The position numbers and the translations under genes were made by a program. Positions 41,642-50,750 of a stretch of DNA of 64,000 bases are shown piece after piece. The stretch covers positions 64,049 to 128,048 of the forward strand of contig NZ_GG730301.1 of the NCBI RefSeq assembly GCF_000155975.1. The letters are read 5' to 3'. This DNA comes from Citrobacter youngae ATCC 29220 (GTDB lineage: Bacteria; Pseudomonadota; Gammaproteobacteria; Enterobacterales; Enterobacteriaceae). Below the pieces are notes generated by a model. The model made no database searches, had not been told where the DNA came from, and saw nothing but the letters and a program-made list of their open reading frames with translations. Within the stretch, counting starts at the first letter, position 1. Each line of letters begins with the position of its first letter.

Positions 41642-42439
41642 GTGAATCTGTTGATCCCCGAACAGCAGCGACTGTTGACGTTACTGAGCGAAGGTTGTGA
41701 TAACGCGCCAAATAGCTGTCGGCTGGCGCTGACGCATTGTGAAGATCTGTTTCTCCCCGGTGAGCAGGTCAGATTTACCGAGTCGGGGATAGCCGTTGGC
41801 AATGATAAATGGATAGAGACCGCCGGTTGCCTGCCGTGGCAAATGCCGCCATGGGCGCCAGATGCAGCCAGCCTCGCCGCAATCCGCTGGCAGCGCTGGG
41901 AAGAGGCTATCCGCCAACAGCTAAGCAGCGACGACACATTATTTCTGTACCAGGGCGATAACCCGTTTTATCAGGAAATCACCCGTCAATTACTCAATCG
42001 CCGACAAACGTTACTGGCGGCGCTGCATACAGGAGAAAATATCTCTACTGCGGTCAGCCATTTAATTGGCTTAGGGATTGGTCTGACGCCCTCATCTGAT
42101 GATTATTTAGTGGGCTTAAGCACTATTTTATTTATTCCCGGTCATCCGCTGGGGAAATATCGTGAGGAGTTTTTCGCTGCCTTACAACGCGCCGGAAATA
42201 ATACAACGCTTCTGAGCAAAATAACGCTGGAGGAGGCGTTTCATCAGCGTTATCGGGAAAGCGTTGGGCGGCTGCTGAACCATATTATTACTGAGCAACA
42301 ACCCGTTGCTACGCAATATATAACTGACATTAAAAACATCGGCTCAAGTTCTGGCTGCGACATGCTGTACGGCATGGCGGATGCCTGCGCCCTGAGCCGC
42401 AGGTCCGGAGGGAATTATGTCGATCAGGATAGTTGTTAA
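41642..42439 (+). CDS. DUF2877 protein, YlbF/AllH-like
   Basis: From GTG 41642, the first canonical start, the product has 265 residues and the family motif GLGIGLTPSSDDYLVGLSTIL, plus an ending SSGCDMLYGMADACAL. Coding similarity seems to begin about 100 bases earlier, so this start is probably too short. E. coli YlbF (AllH) is reported as part of oxamate carbamoyltransferase with FdrA (AllF) and YlbE (AllG), and homologues of all three are neighbours here. It overlaps fdrA by 23 bases. Confidence 0.8.
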   Translation: MNLLIPEQQRLLTLLSEGCDNAPNSCRLALTHCEDLFLPGEQVRFTESGIAVGNDKWIETAGCLPWQMPPWAPDAASLAAIRWQRWEEAIRQQLSSDDTLFLYQGDNPFYQEITRQLLNRRQTLLAALHTGENISTAVSHLIGLGIGLTPSSDDYLVGLSTILFIPGHPLGKYREEFFAALQRAGNNTTLLSKITLEEAFHQRYRESVGRLLNHIITEQQPVATQYITDIKNIGSSSGCDMLYGMADACALSRRSGGNYVDQDSC

Positions 42440-43964
42440 AAAGAACACGTATTTTGATTCTGTCTCACTGATGTCTATCTCCACGCGCGCCAATAAGCTC
42501 GATGGCGTTGAGCAGGCGTTTGTGGCCATGGCGACAGAAATGAATAAAGGCGTACTGAAGAATCTCGGCCTGCTGACGCCTGAACTGGAAGAGGCGAAAA
42601 GTGGCGACCTGATGATTGTCATTAAAGGCGCCAGCGAGGCGGCGAACGACCAGACGCTGGTGGCGATTGAAGATCTGTTCACGCATAAAGAGCAGGGCGG
42701 CCAGCATGAGGCGCGCTATGCCACGCTCGCCAGCGCGAAAAAGCATGTGCCTGACAGCAATCTGGCGGTGATCTCGGTTAATGGCCTGTTTGCCGCACGC
42801 GAAGCGCGCCAGGCGCTGCAAAATAATCTCAACGTGATGCTGTTCTCTGACAACGTCTCTCTTGAGGACGAACTGGCGCTAAAACAGCTGGCGCATGAAA
42901 AAGGGCTGTTGATGATGGGGCCGGACTGCGGAACCGCCATTATTAACGGCGCGGCGCTGTGTTTTGGTAACGCGGTGCGTCGCGGCAATATTGGCATTGT
43001 CGGCGCGTCCGGTACCGGTAGCCAGGAACTGAGCGTACGCATTCACGAGTTTGGCGGTGGGATTTCCCAGTTGATTGGCACCGGCGGTCGCGATCTGAGC
43101 GAAAAGATTGGCGGTCTGATGATGCTTGACGCGATTGGCATGCTGGAGGCCGATCCGCAAACCGAGATCATCGCGCTTATCTCCAAACCGCCTGCCCCAG
43201 CGGTGGCCCGCAAGGTGCTGGAACGCGCGCGCGCCTGCCATAAGCCAGTCGTGGTGTGTTTCCTCGGACGTGAAGCCGCGCCTGCGGATGAAAAAGGTCT
43301 GCAGTTTGCACGCGGCACTAAAGAAGCGGCGCTGAAAGCGGTGCTGCTGACCGGCGTGAAAAAAGAGAGCCTGGATCTGCACCCGCTCAACTGGCCGCTG
43401 ATTGAAGAGGTCCGCGCCCGCCTGACGCCACAGCAAAAGTATATTCGCGGCTTGTTCTGCGGCGGCACGCTGTGCGATGAAGCGATGTTTGCCGCCATGG
43501 AAAAACACGCCGAGGTGTACAGCAATATTCACCCCGATCCGGCGTTCCGCCTGAAAGATCTCAACCGCAGCGTGGCGCACACCTTCCTTGATTTCGGTGA
43601 TGACGATTTTACCAACGGTAAACCGCACCCGATGATCGATCCCACCAACCGCATCAGTCGTCTGCTGCAGGAAGCGCGCGATCCTGAAGTGGGCGTGATC
43701 GTGATGGACTTCGTGCTCGGATTTGGATCGCATGAAGATCCGGTTGGCGTAATGCGTGATGCGATCGTTGAAGCCAAAGCGATCGCCGCCGCAGACGGTC
43801 GTCCGCTGGAGATCCTCGGCTACGTGCTGGGAACCGACCTCGATACGCCGTCGCTGGAAAAACAGTGCCAGATGCTGACCGACGCCGGGGTTATCTGGGC
43901 GAGCAGTAGCACCAATACCGGATTGCTGGCGCGTGAATTTATCTGTAAAGGGGAGGAAGCCTGA
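42417..43964 (+). CDS. fdrA: FdrA-family acyl-CoA synthetase-like protein
   Basis: A 515-residue homologue of E. coli FdrA (AllF), related to the succinyl-CoA synthetase alpha/beta fold. Visible are MMGPDCGTAII (167-177) and GIVGASGTGSQEL (193-205), the nucleotide/CoA-type loops, and LGFGSHEDPVGVM near the C-terminus. With DUF2877 and DUF1116 proteins it is reported to form oxamate carbamoyltransferase, giving carbamoyl phosphate. Here the same three families are adjacent and a carbamate kinase follows, which supports a carbamoyl transfer role. Substrate not proven. Confidence 0.85.
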   Translation: MSIRIVVKKNTYFDSVSLMSISTRANKLDGVEQAFVAMATEMNKGVLKNLGLLTPELEEAKSGDLMIVIKGASEAANDQTLVAIEDLFTHKEQGGQHEARYATLASAKKHVPDSNLAVISVNGLFAAREARQALQNNLNVMLFSDNVSLEDELALKQLAHEKGLLMMGPDCGTAIINGAALCFGNAVRRGNIGIVGASGTGSQELSVRIHEFGGGISQLIGTGGRDLSEKIGGLMMLDAIGMLEADPQTEIIALISKPPAPAVARKVLERARACHKPVVVCFLGREAAPADEKGLQFARGTKEAALKAVLLTGVKKESLDLHPLNWPLIEEVRARLTPQQKYIRGLFCGGTLCDEAMFAAMEKHAEVYSNIHPDPAFRLKDLNRSVAHTFLDFGDDDFTNGKPHPMIDPTNRISRLLQEARDPEVGVIVMDFVLGFGSHEDPVGVMRDAIVEAKAIAAADGRPLEILGYVLGTDLDTPSLEKQCQMLTDAGVIWASSSTNTGLLAREFICKGEEA

Positions 43965-45379
43965 TGAGCCAGACGCTGTTTAACCAGCCGCTGAACGTGA
44001 TTAACGTCGGCATCGCGATGTTCAGCGATGACCTGAAAAAGCAGAACGTAGCGGTAACCCAGCTTGACTGGACGCCGCCGGGCCAGGGCAACATGCAGGT
44101 GGTCGCGGCGCTGGACGACATTGCTGATTCACCGCTGGCAGACAAAATCGCGGCCGCCAACCAGCAGGCGCTGGAACGCATTATCCAGTCGCATCCGGTA
44201 TTGATTGGCTATGACCAGGCGATCAACGTGGTGCCGGGCATGACCCGCAACACCATCCTGCACGCCGGGCCGCCAATCCGCTGGGAAAAAATGTGCGGCG
44301 CAATGAAGGGCGCGGTAACCGGGGCGCTGGTGTTTGAAGGGCTGGCGAAGGATCTGGACGAAGCCGCCGAGCTGGCCGCCTCGGGTGAAATCATCTTCTC
44401 GCCGTGCCACGAGCATGACTGCGTTGGCTCGATGGCGGGCGTGACGTCGGCGTCGATGTTTATGCACATCGTGGAGAACAAAACCTACGGCAACCGCGCA
44501 TATACCAATATGAGCGAGCAGATGGCGAAGATCCTGCGCATGGGGGCGAACGATCAGAGCGTTATCGATCGCCTGAACTGGATGCGCGATGTGATGGGAC
44601 CGATGCTGCGCGACGCCATGAAGCTGGCGGGCGAAATCGATCTGCGTCTGATGCTGGCGCAGGCGCTGCACATGGGCGATGAGTGCCACAACCGCAACAA
44701 TGCGGGGACGGCACTGCTGATTCAGGCGCTGACGCCGTGGATTATTCAGACCGGTTATCCGGTTGAGCAGCAGCGTGAAGTATTCGAATTCGTCCTCAGC
44801 AGCGATTACTTCTCCGGTCCGACCTGGATGGCGATGTGTAAAGCCGCGATGGACGCCGCGCACGGGATTGAATACAGCACCGTGGTGACCACGATGGCGC
44901 GTAACGGCGTAGAGTTTGGTCTGCGCGTCAGCGGCCTGCCGGGACAATGGTTTACCGGCCCGGCACAGCAGGTGATTGGCCCAATGTTCGCGGGCTATAA
45001 GCCGGAAGATTCCGGGCGCGATATCGGCGATAGCGCGATTACCGAAACCTACGGCATTGGCGGTTTCGCTATGGCGACGGCGCCGGCCATCGTGGCGCTG
45101 GTGGGCGGTACGGTTGAAGAAGCCATCGATTTCTCTCGTCAGATGCGTGAAATCACGCTGGGTGAGAACCCTAACGTCACCATTCCGTTGCTCGGTTTTA
45201 TGGGCGTACCGACCGCTATCGATATTACGCGCGTGGGCGGCACCGGCATTTTACCGGTGATCAACACTGCGATTGCGCATAAAGATGCGGGGATCGGCAT
45301 GATCGGCGCCGGAATAGTCCACCCGCCGTTCGCCTGTTTTGAAAAGGCGATCCTCAACTGGCGCGACCGCTACTGCTAA
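43964..45379 (+). CDS. DUF1116 protein, YlbE/AllG-like
   Basis: A 471-residue protein of the YlbE family. Its ATG shares the A of the fdrA stop (TGATG), so translation is coupled. Recognisable stretches are VVPGMTRNTILHAGPPI, IIFSPCHEHDCVGSMAGVTSASM, MGDECHNRNNAGTALL and GIGMIGAGIVHPPFACFEKA. Its E. coli homologue AllG is a subunit of oxamate carbamoyltransferase. A perfect 9-bp hairpin (45391-45411) without a T run follows and may tune expression of the transporter gene. Confidence 0.84.
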   Translation: MSQTLFNQPLNVINVGIAMFSDDLKKQNVAVTQLDWTPPGQGNMQVVAALDDIADSPLADKIAAANQQALERIIQSHPVLIGYDQAINVVPGMTRNTILHAGPPIRWEKMCGAMKGAVTGALVFEGLAKDLDEAAELAASGEIIFSPCHEHDCVGSMAGVTSASMFMHIVENKTYGNRAYTNMSEQMAKILRMGANDQSVIDRLNWMRDVMGPMLRDAMKLAGEIDLRLMLAQALHMGDECHNRNNAGTALLIQALTPWIIQTGYPVEQQREVFEFVLSSDYFSGPTWMAMCKAAMDAAHGIEYSTVVTTMARNGVEFGLRVSGLPGQWFTGPAQQVIGPMFAGYKPEDSGRDIGDSAITETYGIGGFAMATAPAIVALVGGTVEEAIDFSRQMREITLGENPNVTIPLLGFMGVPTAIDITRVGGTGILPVINTAIAHKDAGIGMIGAGIVHPPFACFEKAILNWRDRYC

Positions 45380-45390
45380 TAACAACAACC

Positions 45391-45411
45391 GGGGCTAACG
45401 GCGTTAGCCCC
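45391..45411 (+). other. Intra-operon hairpin
   Basis: GGGGCTAAC and GTTAGCCCC pair around GGC, with no T run after. It lies in the 120-bp gap before the permease gene and is better read as an mRNA-stabilising or attenuating structure than as a terminator. Confidence 0.55.
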
Positions 45412-45499
45412 ACAGTAGCAAAGCGCAAAACGTTGCTTACCTGCAGGGCTGGGCGATCCCGGCGATCGCAAACGATGCTTAACCTGTGAAGGATATTCC

Positions 45500-47050
45500 A
45501 TGAACAGCATAAAACTAGAATGGAAACGTGGTGACTGGGCGGCTTACTTCGGGCTGATGACCAACAACCTGACTAACCTGCTGACAATGATGGGGCTGCT
45601 CATTTTTGTCGTCGGGATCCCAACCGAAATTGTCTATGGCCGCATTGCGCCTGCCTTTGGTCTGGCGGTGCTGGTGGCCAGCGTCTGCTACGCCTGGTTT
45701 GGCCTGCAGATGGCAAAACACACCGGGCGTAACGACGTGACGGCGCTGCCGTCCGGACCGAGCGCGCCATCAATCTTTACCGTGACCTTCCTGGTACTGA
45801 TGCCGGTATATCAGCAAACCAAAGATGCCAACTTTGCTATCCAGATAGCGCTGGTATGGTGTTTTGTGGAAGCGTTGATTCTGGTGGGCGGCTCCTTCCT
45901 GGGCGAGACCATCCGCAAGATGATCCCGCGTACGGTGCTGCTTTCTTGTCTCTCCGGCCTGGGTCTGCTGCTGCTGGCGATGAACCCGATGCTGCAGGCA
46001 TTTGAAGCGCCGACCGTCTCTTTTATCGTCCTGTTGCTGATCTTTATTAACTGGTTCGGTAAGAAGCCGATTTTTGCCCGCATTCCTACCGGTTTGCTGC
46101 TGCTGATTGCCGGGACGGCGCTGGCGTGGATCTCCGGTTTGCAAAGTCCGGAGGCGATTAAATCTTCCATGGCTTCCTTTGGCTTCAACCCGCCGGAAAT
46201 TCATGTCGACAGCTTCCTGCAAGGTTTGCCGCACGCGCTGCCGTATCTGGCTTCTGCGGTACCTCTGGGTCTGGCGAACTACATTTTTGACCTCGAGAAC
46301 ATTGAAAGCGCGCACGCCGCGGGCGATGAGTACAACACCCGTAAGGTCATGATGGCGAACGGCTTTGCCTCCATGCTCGGCTGCATGCTGGGCAACCCGT
46401 TCCCGGTGACCGTGTATGTCGGCCATGCGGGCTGGAAAGCGATGGGCGCCAGCATCGGCTATACCCTCGCTTCAGGGATCACTATGTTCCTGGTGCCGCT
46501 GTTTGGTCTGGGGGCGTTTATGCTCGCCATTATTCCTATGACCGCGATAGTGCCGATTCTGGTGTTTATCGGCGTGGTGACCGCCAATCAGGTGGTGCGA
46601 GAAACGCCCAAAGTTGAGGTTCCCGTTATCTTCATCTGCCTGTTCCCGTGGATCGCCAACTGGGCGTTGACCATCGTCAACAGCGTGATGGGGGCGGCCG
46701 GTACGTCAGCCGGAAAACTGGGCAGCGATCTGTTGCATAGCAAAGGCGTCTATTACGACGGGCTGGTGCATCTGGGAAGCGGCGCGCCGCTGGCCAGTAT
46801 GCTGTGGGGCTGTGTCGCCATCTTCGCCATTATGAATAAGCCGCTGCGTGGGGCGATTGCCGCCGCCTTTGGCGCACTGCTGTCGCTGTTTGGCGTAATC
46901 CACTCTCCGGCGGTCGGCTTTGCAGAGGGCAGTTCGATGATGTTTGTGCTGGCCTACCTGATGATGGGCGGCATGTTTGTCCTCAAGCATATTCTTGATA
47001 GCCGTGAAGCGGTGACTGCGCCTGAGCAGCAACCGACAAAATCCACCTGA
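45500..47050 (+). CDS. NCS2/xanthine-uracil permease-like transporter
   Basis: A 516-residue inner-membrane protein with about 12-14 transmembrane segments. The motifs GRNDVTALPSGPSAPSIF and GNPFPVTVYVGHAGWKAMGASIGYTLASG resemble NCS2/AzgA-type permeases that import purines or pyrimidines. Its position between the carbamoyltransferase-like genes and carbamate kinase suggests that it imports the cluster's nitrogenous substrate (inference). E. coli's all cluster has no equivalent gene directly between these, as far as I recall. Confidence 0.78.
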   Translation: MNSIKLEWKRGDWAAYFGLMTNNLTNLLTMMGLLIFVVGIPTEIVYGRIAPAFGLAVLVASVCYAWFGLQMAKHTGRNDVTALPSGPSAPSIFTVTFLVLMPVYQQTKDANFAIQIALVWCFVEALILVGGSFLGETIRKMIPRTVLLSCLSGLGLLLLAMNPMLQAFEAPTVSFIVLLLIFINWFGKKPIFARIPTGLLLLIAGTALAWISGLQSPEAIKSSMASFGFNPPEIHVDSFLQGLPHALPYLASAVPLGLANYIFDLENIESAHAAGDEYNTRKVMMANGFASMLGCMLGNPFPVTVYVGHAGWKAMGASIGYTLASGITMFLVPLFGLGAFMLAIIPMTAIVPILVFIGVVTANQVVRETPKVEVPVIFICLFPWIANWALTIVNSVMGAAGTSAGKLGSDLLHSKGVYYDGLVHLGSGAPLASMLWGCVAIFAIMNKPLRGAIAAAFGALLSLFGVIHSPAVGFAEGSSMMFVLAYLMMGGMFVLKHILDSREAVTAPEQQPTKST

Positions 47051-47076
47051 ATCGTCTGCAAGCGGAAGATGACACT

Positions 47077-48027
47077 ATGAAAGAACTTGTGGTCGTTGCC
47101 ATTGGCGGCAACAGCATTATCAAAGATAACGCCAGCCAGTCGATTGAGCACCAGGCTGAAGCGGTGAAAGCGGTGGCGGATACGGTGCTGGAGATGCTGG
47201 CGTCGGACTACAACATTGTGCTGACGCACGGTAACGGGCCGCAGGTTGGGCTGGATCTGCGGCGGGCGGAAATCGCCCACGAGCGTGAAGGGTTGCCGCT
47301 TACCCCGCTGGCGAACTGCGTCGCCGATACCCAGGGCGGCATCGGTTATCTGATCCAACAAGCGCTGAACAACCGTCTGGCGCGGCGTGGGGAGCAGAAA
47401 GCGGTCACCGTGGTCACCCAGGTGGAGGTCGATAAAAACGATCCGGGCTTCGCTAACCCGACCAAGCCTATCGGGGCGTTCTTCAGCGCAGCCCAGCGCG
47501 ATGAGCTACAGCGGGTCAATCCGGGCTGGCGCTTTGTGGAGGATTCCGGGCGCGGTTACCGGCGGGTTGTCGCGTCTCCGGAACCGAAGCGTATTGTCGA
47601 AGCGGAGGCGATTAAGGCGCTAACCCAGCAAGGCTTTGTGGTGATTGGCGCGGGCGGCGGCGGGATCCCGGTGGTGCGTGGTGAACAAGGGGATTACCAG
47701 AGCGTGGACGCGGTGATTGATAAAGATCTTTCCACGGCGCTGCTGGCCCAGGAGATTCACGCCGACATTCTGGTGATCACTACCGGCGTTGAGAAAGTGT
47801 GTATTCACTTTGGCAAACCTCACCAGCAGGCGCTGGATACGGTGGATGTTGCGACGATGACCCGTTACATGCAGGAAGGGCATTTCCCACCCGGCAGCAT
47901 GCTGCCCAAAATCGTTGCCAGCCTGACATTCCTGGCGCGCGGCGGTAAGCGGGTAATCATCACCACGCCGGAAGTCCTGCCTGCCGCACTGCGTGGCGAA
48001 ACGGGCACCCACATTGTCCATTCCTGA
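47077..48027 (+). CDS. arcC: Carbamate kinase
   Basis: A 316-residue amino-acid-kinase-fold enzyme that makes ATP from carbamoyl phosphate and ADP. Visible motifs are VVAIGGNSIIKDN, LTHGNGPQVGLDLRRAE, VIGAGGGGIPVVR and FPPGSMLPKIVASLTFLARGGKRVIIT. It corresponds to YbcF/AllK at the end of the E. coli allantoin genes and here would harvest energy from the carbamoyl phosphate produced by the FdrA complex. The symbol is by family; allK may be the better orthologue name. Confidence 0.9.
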   Translation: MKELVVVAIGGNSIIKDNASQSIEHQAEAVKAVADTVLEMLASDYNIVLTHGNGPQVGLDLRRAEIAHEREGLPLTPLANCVADTQGGIGYLIQQALNNRLARRGEQKAVTVVTQVEVDKNDPGFANPTKPIGAFFSAAQRDELQRVNPGWRFVEDSGRGYRRVVASPEPKRIVEAEAIKALTQQGFVVIGAGGGGIPVVRGEQGDYQSVDAVIDKDLSTALLAQEIHADILVITTGVEKVCIHFGKPHQQALDTVDVATMTRYMQEGHFPPGSMLPKIVASLTFLARGGKRVIITTPEVLPAALRGETGTHIVHS

Positions 48028-48039
48028 GAGGAGATGCGA

Positions 48040-49422
48040 ATGAAAGAAAGTAACAGCCGCCGCGAATTTTTAAGCCAGAGCGGAAAAATGGTGACCGCTG
48101 CCGCGCTGTTTGGCGCGGTGGCTCCGGTCGCGTATGCTGCCGATCCTGTCGGGAACACCTGCGGGTCTAAGAGCACAATGACGATTAACGATAAGCACTA
48201 TTACCTGGATAACGTCCTGCTGGAAGCCGGGTTCGAGTACGAAAACGCGGTGGTAGTCCATACCCGCACCGCGCTGCAAACCGTCGAAATCCAGGACGGA
48301 AAAATTGTCGCGCTGCGCGAGAATAAGCAGCATCCGGATGCGACGTTGCCGCACTACGATGCGGGCGGCAAGCTGATGCTGCCCGCCATGCGCGACATGC
48401 ACATTCATCTGGATAAAACCTTTTACGGCGGCCCGTGGCGCTCACTGAACCGCCCGGCGGGCACCACCATTCAGGATATGATCCGCCTGGAGCAAAAGCT
48501 GCTGCCTGAACTCCAGCCTTACACCCAGGAGCGCGCGGAAAAGCTGATCGATCTGCTGCAATCCAAAGGTACCTCGATCGCCCGTAGCCACTGCAATATC
48601 GAACCGGTTTCCGGGCTGAAAAACCTGGAAAACCTGCAGGCGGTGCTGGCGCGTCGCCAGCCGGGTTTTGCCTGTGAGATCGTGGCGTTTCCGCAGCATG
48701 GTCTGCTGTTATCAAAATCTGAACCATTGATGCGTGAAGCGATGCAGGCGGGAGCGCATTACGTCGGCGGTCTGGATCCCACCAGCGTGGACGGAGCGAT
48801 GGAAAAATCCCTCGACACCATGTTCCAGATTGCGCTGGATTACGATAAAGGCGTGGATATTCATCTGCACGAAACCAGCCCGGCGGGCGTAGCGGCGGTG
48901 AATTATATGGTGGAAACGGTGGAGAAAACGCCGCAGCTGAAGGGCAAACTGACCATCAGCCATGCGTTTGCGCTGGCAACATTGAACGAGCAGCAGGTCG
49001 ACGCGCTGGCGACCCGCATGGCGGCACAGCAAATTACCATTGCCTCGACGGTGCCGATTGGCACACTGCATATGCCGCTTAAACAGCTGCGGGACAAAGG
49101 CGTGGAGGTGATTACCGGAACCGATAGCGTGATCGATCACTGGTCGCCGTACGGGCTGGGAGACATGCTGGAGAAGGCGAATCTGTACGCACAGCTCTAT
49201 ATTCGCCCCAACGAACTCAACCTGTCTCGTGCGCTGTTCCTCGCCACCGGCGATGTGCTGCCGCTGAACGATAAAGGGGAGCGCGTGTGGCCGAAAGCGC
49301 AGGATGAAGCGAGCTTTGTGCTGGTGGAGGCGTCCTGCTCGGCAGAGGCCGTCGCGCGAATCTCCCCCCGCACCGCGACCTTCCATAAAGGGCAACTGGT
49401 GTGGGGGCATGTCGCAAGCTAG
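48040..49422 (+). CDS. Tat-exported amidohydrolase, cytosine deaminase-like
   Basis: A 460-residue amidohydrolase-superfamily protein. The N-terminus has a twin-arginine signal (SRREFL at residues 6-11, then a hydrophobic stretch ending AYAAD), so it should act folded in the periplasm. Metal and catalytic motifs are MRDMHIHLDKTF (HxH), DIHLHETS, TISHAFAL and GTDSVIDHWSPYG (Asp). The closest known class is the CodA-like cyclic amide deaminases. ATG 48040 was preferred over 48034 because GAGGAG lies too near the latter. It probably opens or deaminates a cyclic compound before uptake by the adjacent permease (inference). Confidence 0.83.
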   Translation: MKESNSRREFLSQSGKMVTAAALFGAVAPVAYAADPVGNTCGSKSTMTINDKHYYLDNVLLEAGFEYENAVVVHTRTALQTVEIQDGKIVALRENKQHPDATLPHYDAGGKLMLPAMRDMHIHLDKTFYGGPWRSLNRPAGTTIQDMIRLEQKLLPELQPYTQERAEKLIDLLQSKGTSIARSHCNIEPVSGLKNLENLQAVLARRQPGFACEIVAFPQHGLLLSKSEPLMREAMQAGAHYVGGLDPTSVDGAMEKSLDTMFQIALDYDKGVDIHLHETSPAGVAAVNYMVETVEKTPQLKGKLTISHAFALATLNEQQVDALATRMAAQQITIASTVPIGTLHMPLKQLRDKGVEVITGTDSVIDHWSPYGLGDMLEKANLYAQLYIRPNELNLSRALFLATGDVLPLNDKGERVWPKAQDEASFVLVEASCSAEAVARISPRTATFHKGQLVWGHVAS

Positions 49423-49467
49423 CCTGGTTTTACGCGCAGCAGCAATCGCCGCTGCGCGCTCTGCTCG

Positions 49468-50349
49468 TTAACCGACGATCCCCATGTAGCCGTGAATCCC
49501 CATATATAAGCCGACCATTGCAATGAGCACGCTGGAAAAATAAGGCGCTTTGCGTGCCAGCGTGTTAAATCCGCTCCAGCGTTTGGCCGCCTGCTGCACG
49601 CTGATTGCCGCTCCCACACCCACCGTTACCAGCGTCAGCGCCAGCCCGAGGCTAAAGCACAGCACCATGGTCGCGCCCAGCGTAAAAGCTTTGAGCTGGA
49701 TGCAAATCAGCAGCACCGTAATGGCGGCAGGGCAAGGGATCAGCCCGCCGGTCAGGCCAAACAATAATATCTGGCCGTTGGTGACCTCTTTGCCGGCAAA
49801 ACGGCGCTGAATATCGTTGGCATGCGCCCGTTCGTGGGCATCCTGATACTCTTTTGAACCCTCGCTCAGCCCCGCCAGCGCGGCATGGTCATGATCGTGT
49901 TCGTGGTGATGATGGTGATGATCGTCATCGTGGTCATGATGATGATGGTGGTGGTGATGATCGTCATGATCATGGTGATGCTCGTGATGCGTCCGGGCCA
50001 GCCAGTTCTGCTCTCCTTGCCAGGTTCGCCAGAACATCCAGAATGCGGTGCCGAGAATAATAATCGCCGAGACAAACTGCAGCCACGGCTCAACGGCCTG
50101 GGCGGTAAACGCTTTGCTGATATACATGCCGCCGAGCGCAATCAGCCATACCACGGCGGTATGCGAGAGCGTAGCCGCCAGCCCCAGCATCACCGCCTGT
50201 TTGATGGTCCCCTTAATGGCAATAATAAAGGCCGCCATCATCGTTTTGGAATGCCCCGGTTCCAGACCGTGTAACACACCTAACAGAATCGCGCTGGGAA
50301 TGAAAAACCAGGCGTTGCCTTGCTGAAGAAGCGTAGAAAACTCACCCAT
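49468..50349 (-). CDS. rcnA: Nickel/cobalt efflux protein
   Basis: A 293-residue inner-membrane exporter of Ni(II) and Co(II) of the NicO family. Typical are LHGLEPGHSKTMMAAFIIAIKG in the first helices and FGLTGGLIPCPAAITVLLICIQLKAFTLG. A large cytoplasmic or periplasmic loop (about residues 118-150) is made of His/Asp runs, longer than in E. coli RcnA, and binds metal. It is divergent from rcnR, which represses it in the absence of nickel or cobalt. Confidence 0.95.
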   Translation of the reverse strand: MGEFSTLLQQGNAWFFIPSAILLGVLHGLEPGHSKTMMAAFIIAIKGTIKQAVMLGLAATLSHTAVVWLIALGGMYISKAFTAQAVEPWLQFVSAIIILGTAFWMFWRTWQGEQNWLARTHHEHHHDHDDHHHHHHHHDHDDDHHHHHHEHDHDHAALAGLSEGSKEYQDAHERAHANDIQRRFAGKEVTNGQILLFGLTGGLIPCPAAITVLLICIQLKAFTLGATMVLCFSLGLALTLVTVGVGAAISVQQAAKRWSGFNTLARKAPYFSSVLIAMVGLYMGIHGYMGIVG

Positions 50350-50385
50350 GAGAATGATTCTTAGTTGTTTAATTTTGCCTGATTC

Positions 50386-50400
50386 TACTCCCCCCCAGTA
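50386..50400. promoter_or_regulatory. RcnR operator 1
   Basis: TACTCCCCCCCAGTA; on the minus strand this is TACT-G6-N-AGTA, the RcnR half-operator consensus. Located in the rcnA-rcnR divergent gap. Confidence 0.85.
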
Positions 50401-50405
50401 TCAAA

Positions 50406-50420
50406 TACTACCCCCCAGTA
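50406..50420. promoter_or_regulatory. RcnR operator 2
   Basis: TACTACCCCCCAGTA, a second TACT-G6-N-AGTA on the minus strand, 20 bases from the first. Confidence 0.85.
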
Positions 50421-50469
50421 GAATGTCGATGGTATTGTCACCCTAGCCAGACGTTAAAAAGGTAAAGCT

Positions 50470-50742
50470 ATGTCACATACCATCCGCGACAAACAAAAGC
50501 TGAAAGCCCGAACCAGCAAGATTCAGGGGCAGGTAGCGGCGTTGAAAACCATGCTGGATGAGCCGCATGAATGCGCGGCGGTATTGCAGCAAATCGCGGC
50601 GATCCGTGGGGCGGTAAACGGATTAATGCGTGAGGTGATTAAAGGTCATCTGACCGAGCACATTGTGCATCAGGGCGATGAAATAAAGCGCGAAGAGGAT
50701 CTGGATGTGGTGCTGAAGGTGCTGGATTCGTACATCAAGTAA
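50470..50742 (+). CDS. rcnR: Ni/Co-responsive repressor RcnR
   Basis: A 90-residue all-helical repressor of the CsoR/RcnR family. It begins [20 protein letters not shown], where the N-terminal His and the Cys35 region ([22 protein letters not shown]) bind nickel or cobalt. It represses rcnA and itself from the two operators in the 120-bp gap. Length equals that of E. coli RcnR. Confidence 0.95.
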   Translation: MSHTIRDKQKLKARTSKIQGQVAALKTMLDEPHECAAVLQQIAAIRGAVNGLMREVIKGHLTEHIVHQGDEIKREEDLDVVLKVLDSYIK

Positions 50743-50750
50743 GTCAGTTG

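Noticed and set aside
49860..49990. CAT/CAC-like tandem triplets that look like a microsatellite or repeat array.
   Set aside because: They encode the His/Asp-rich metal-binding loop of RcnA on the minus strand and are expected for this family.
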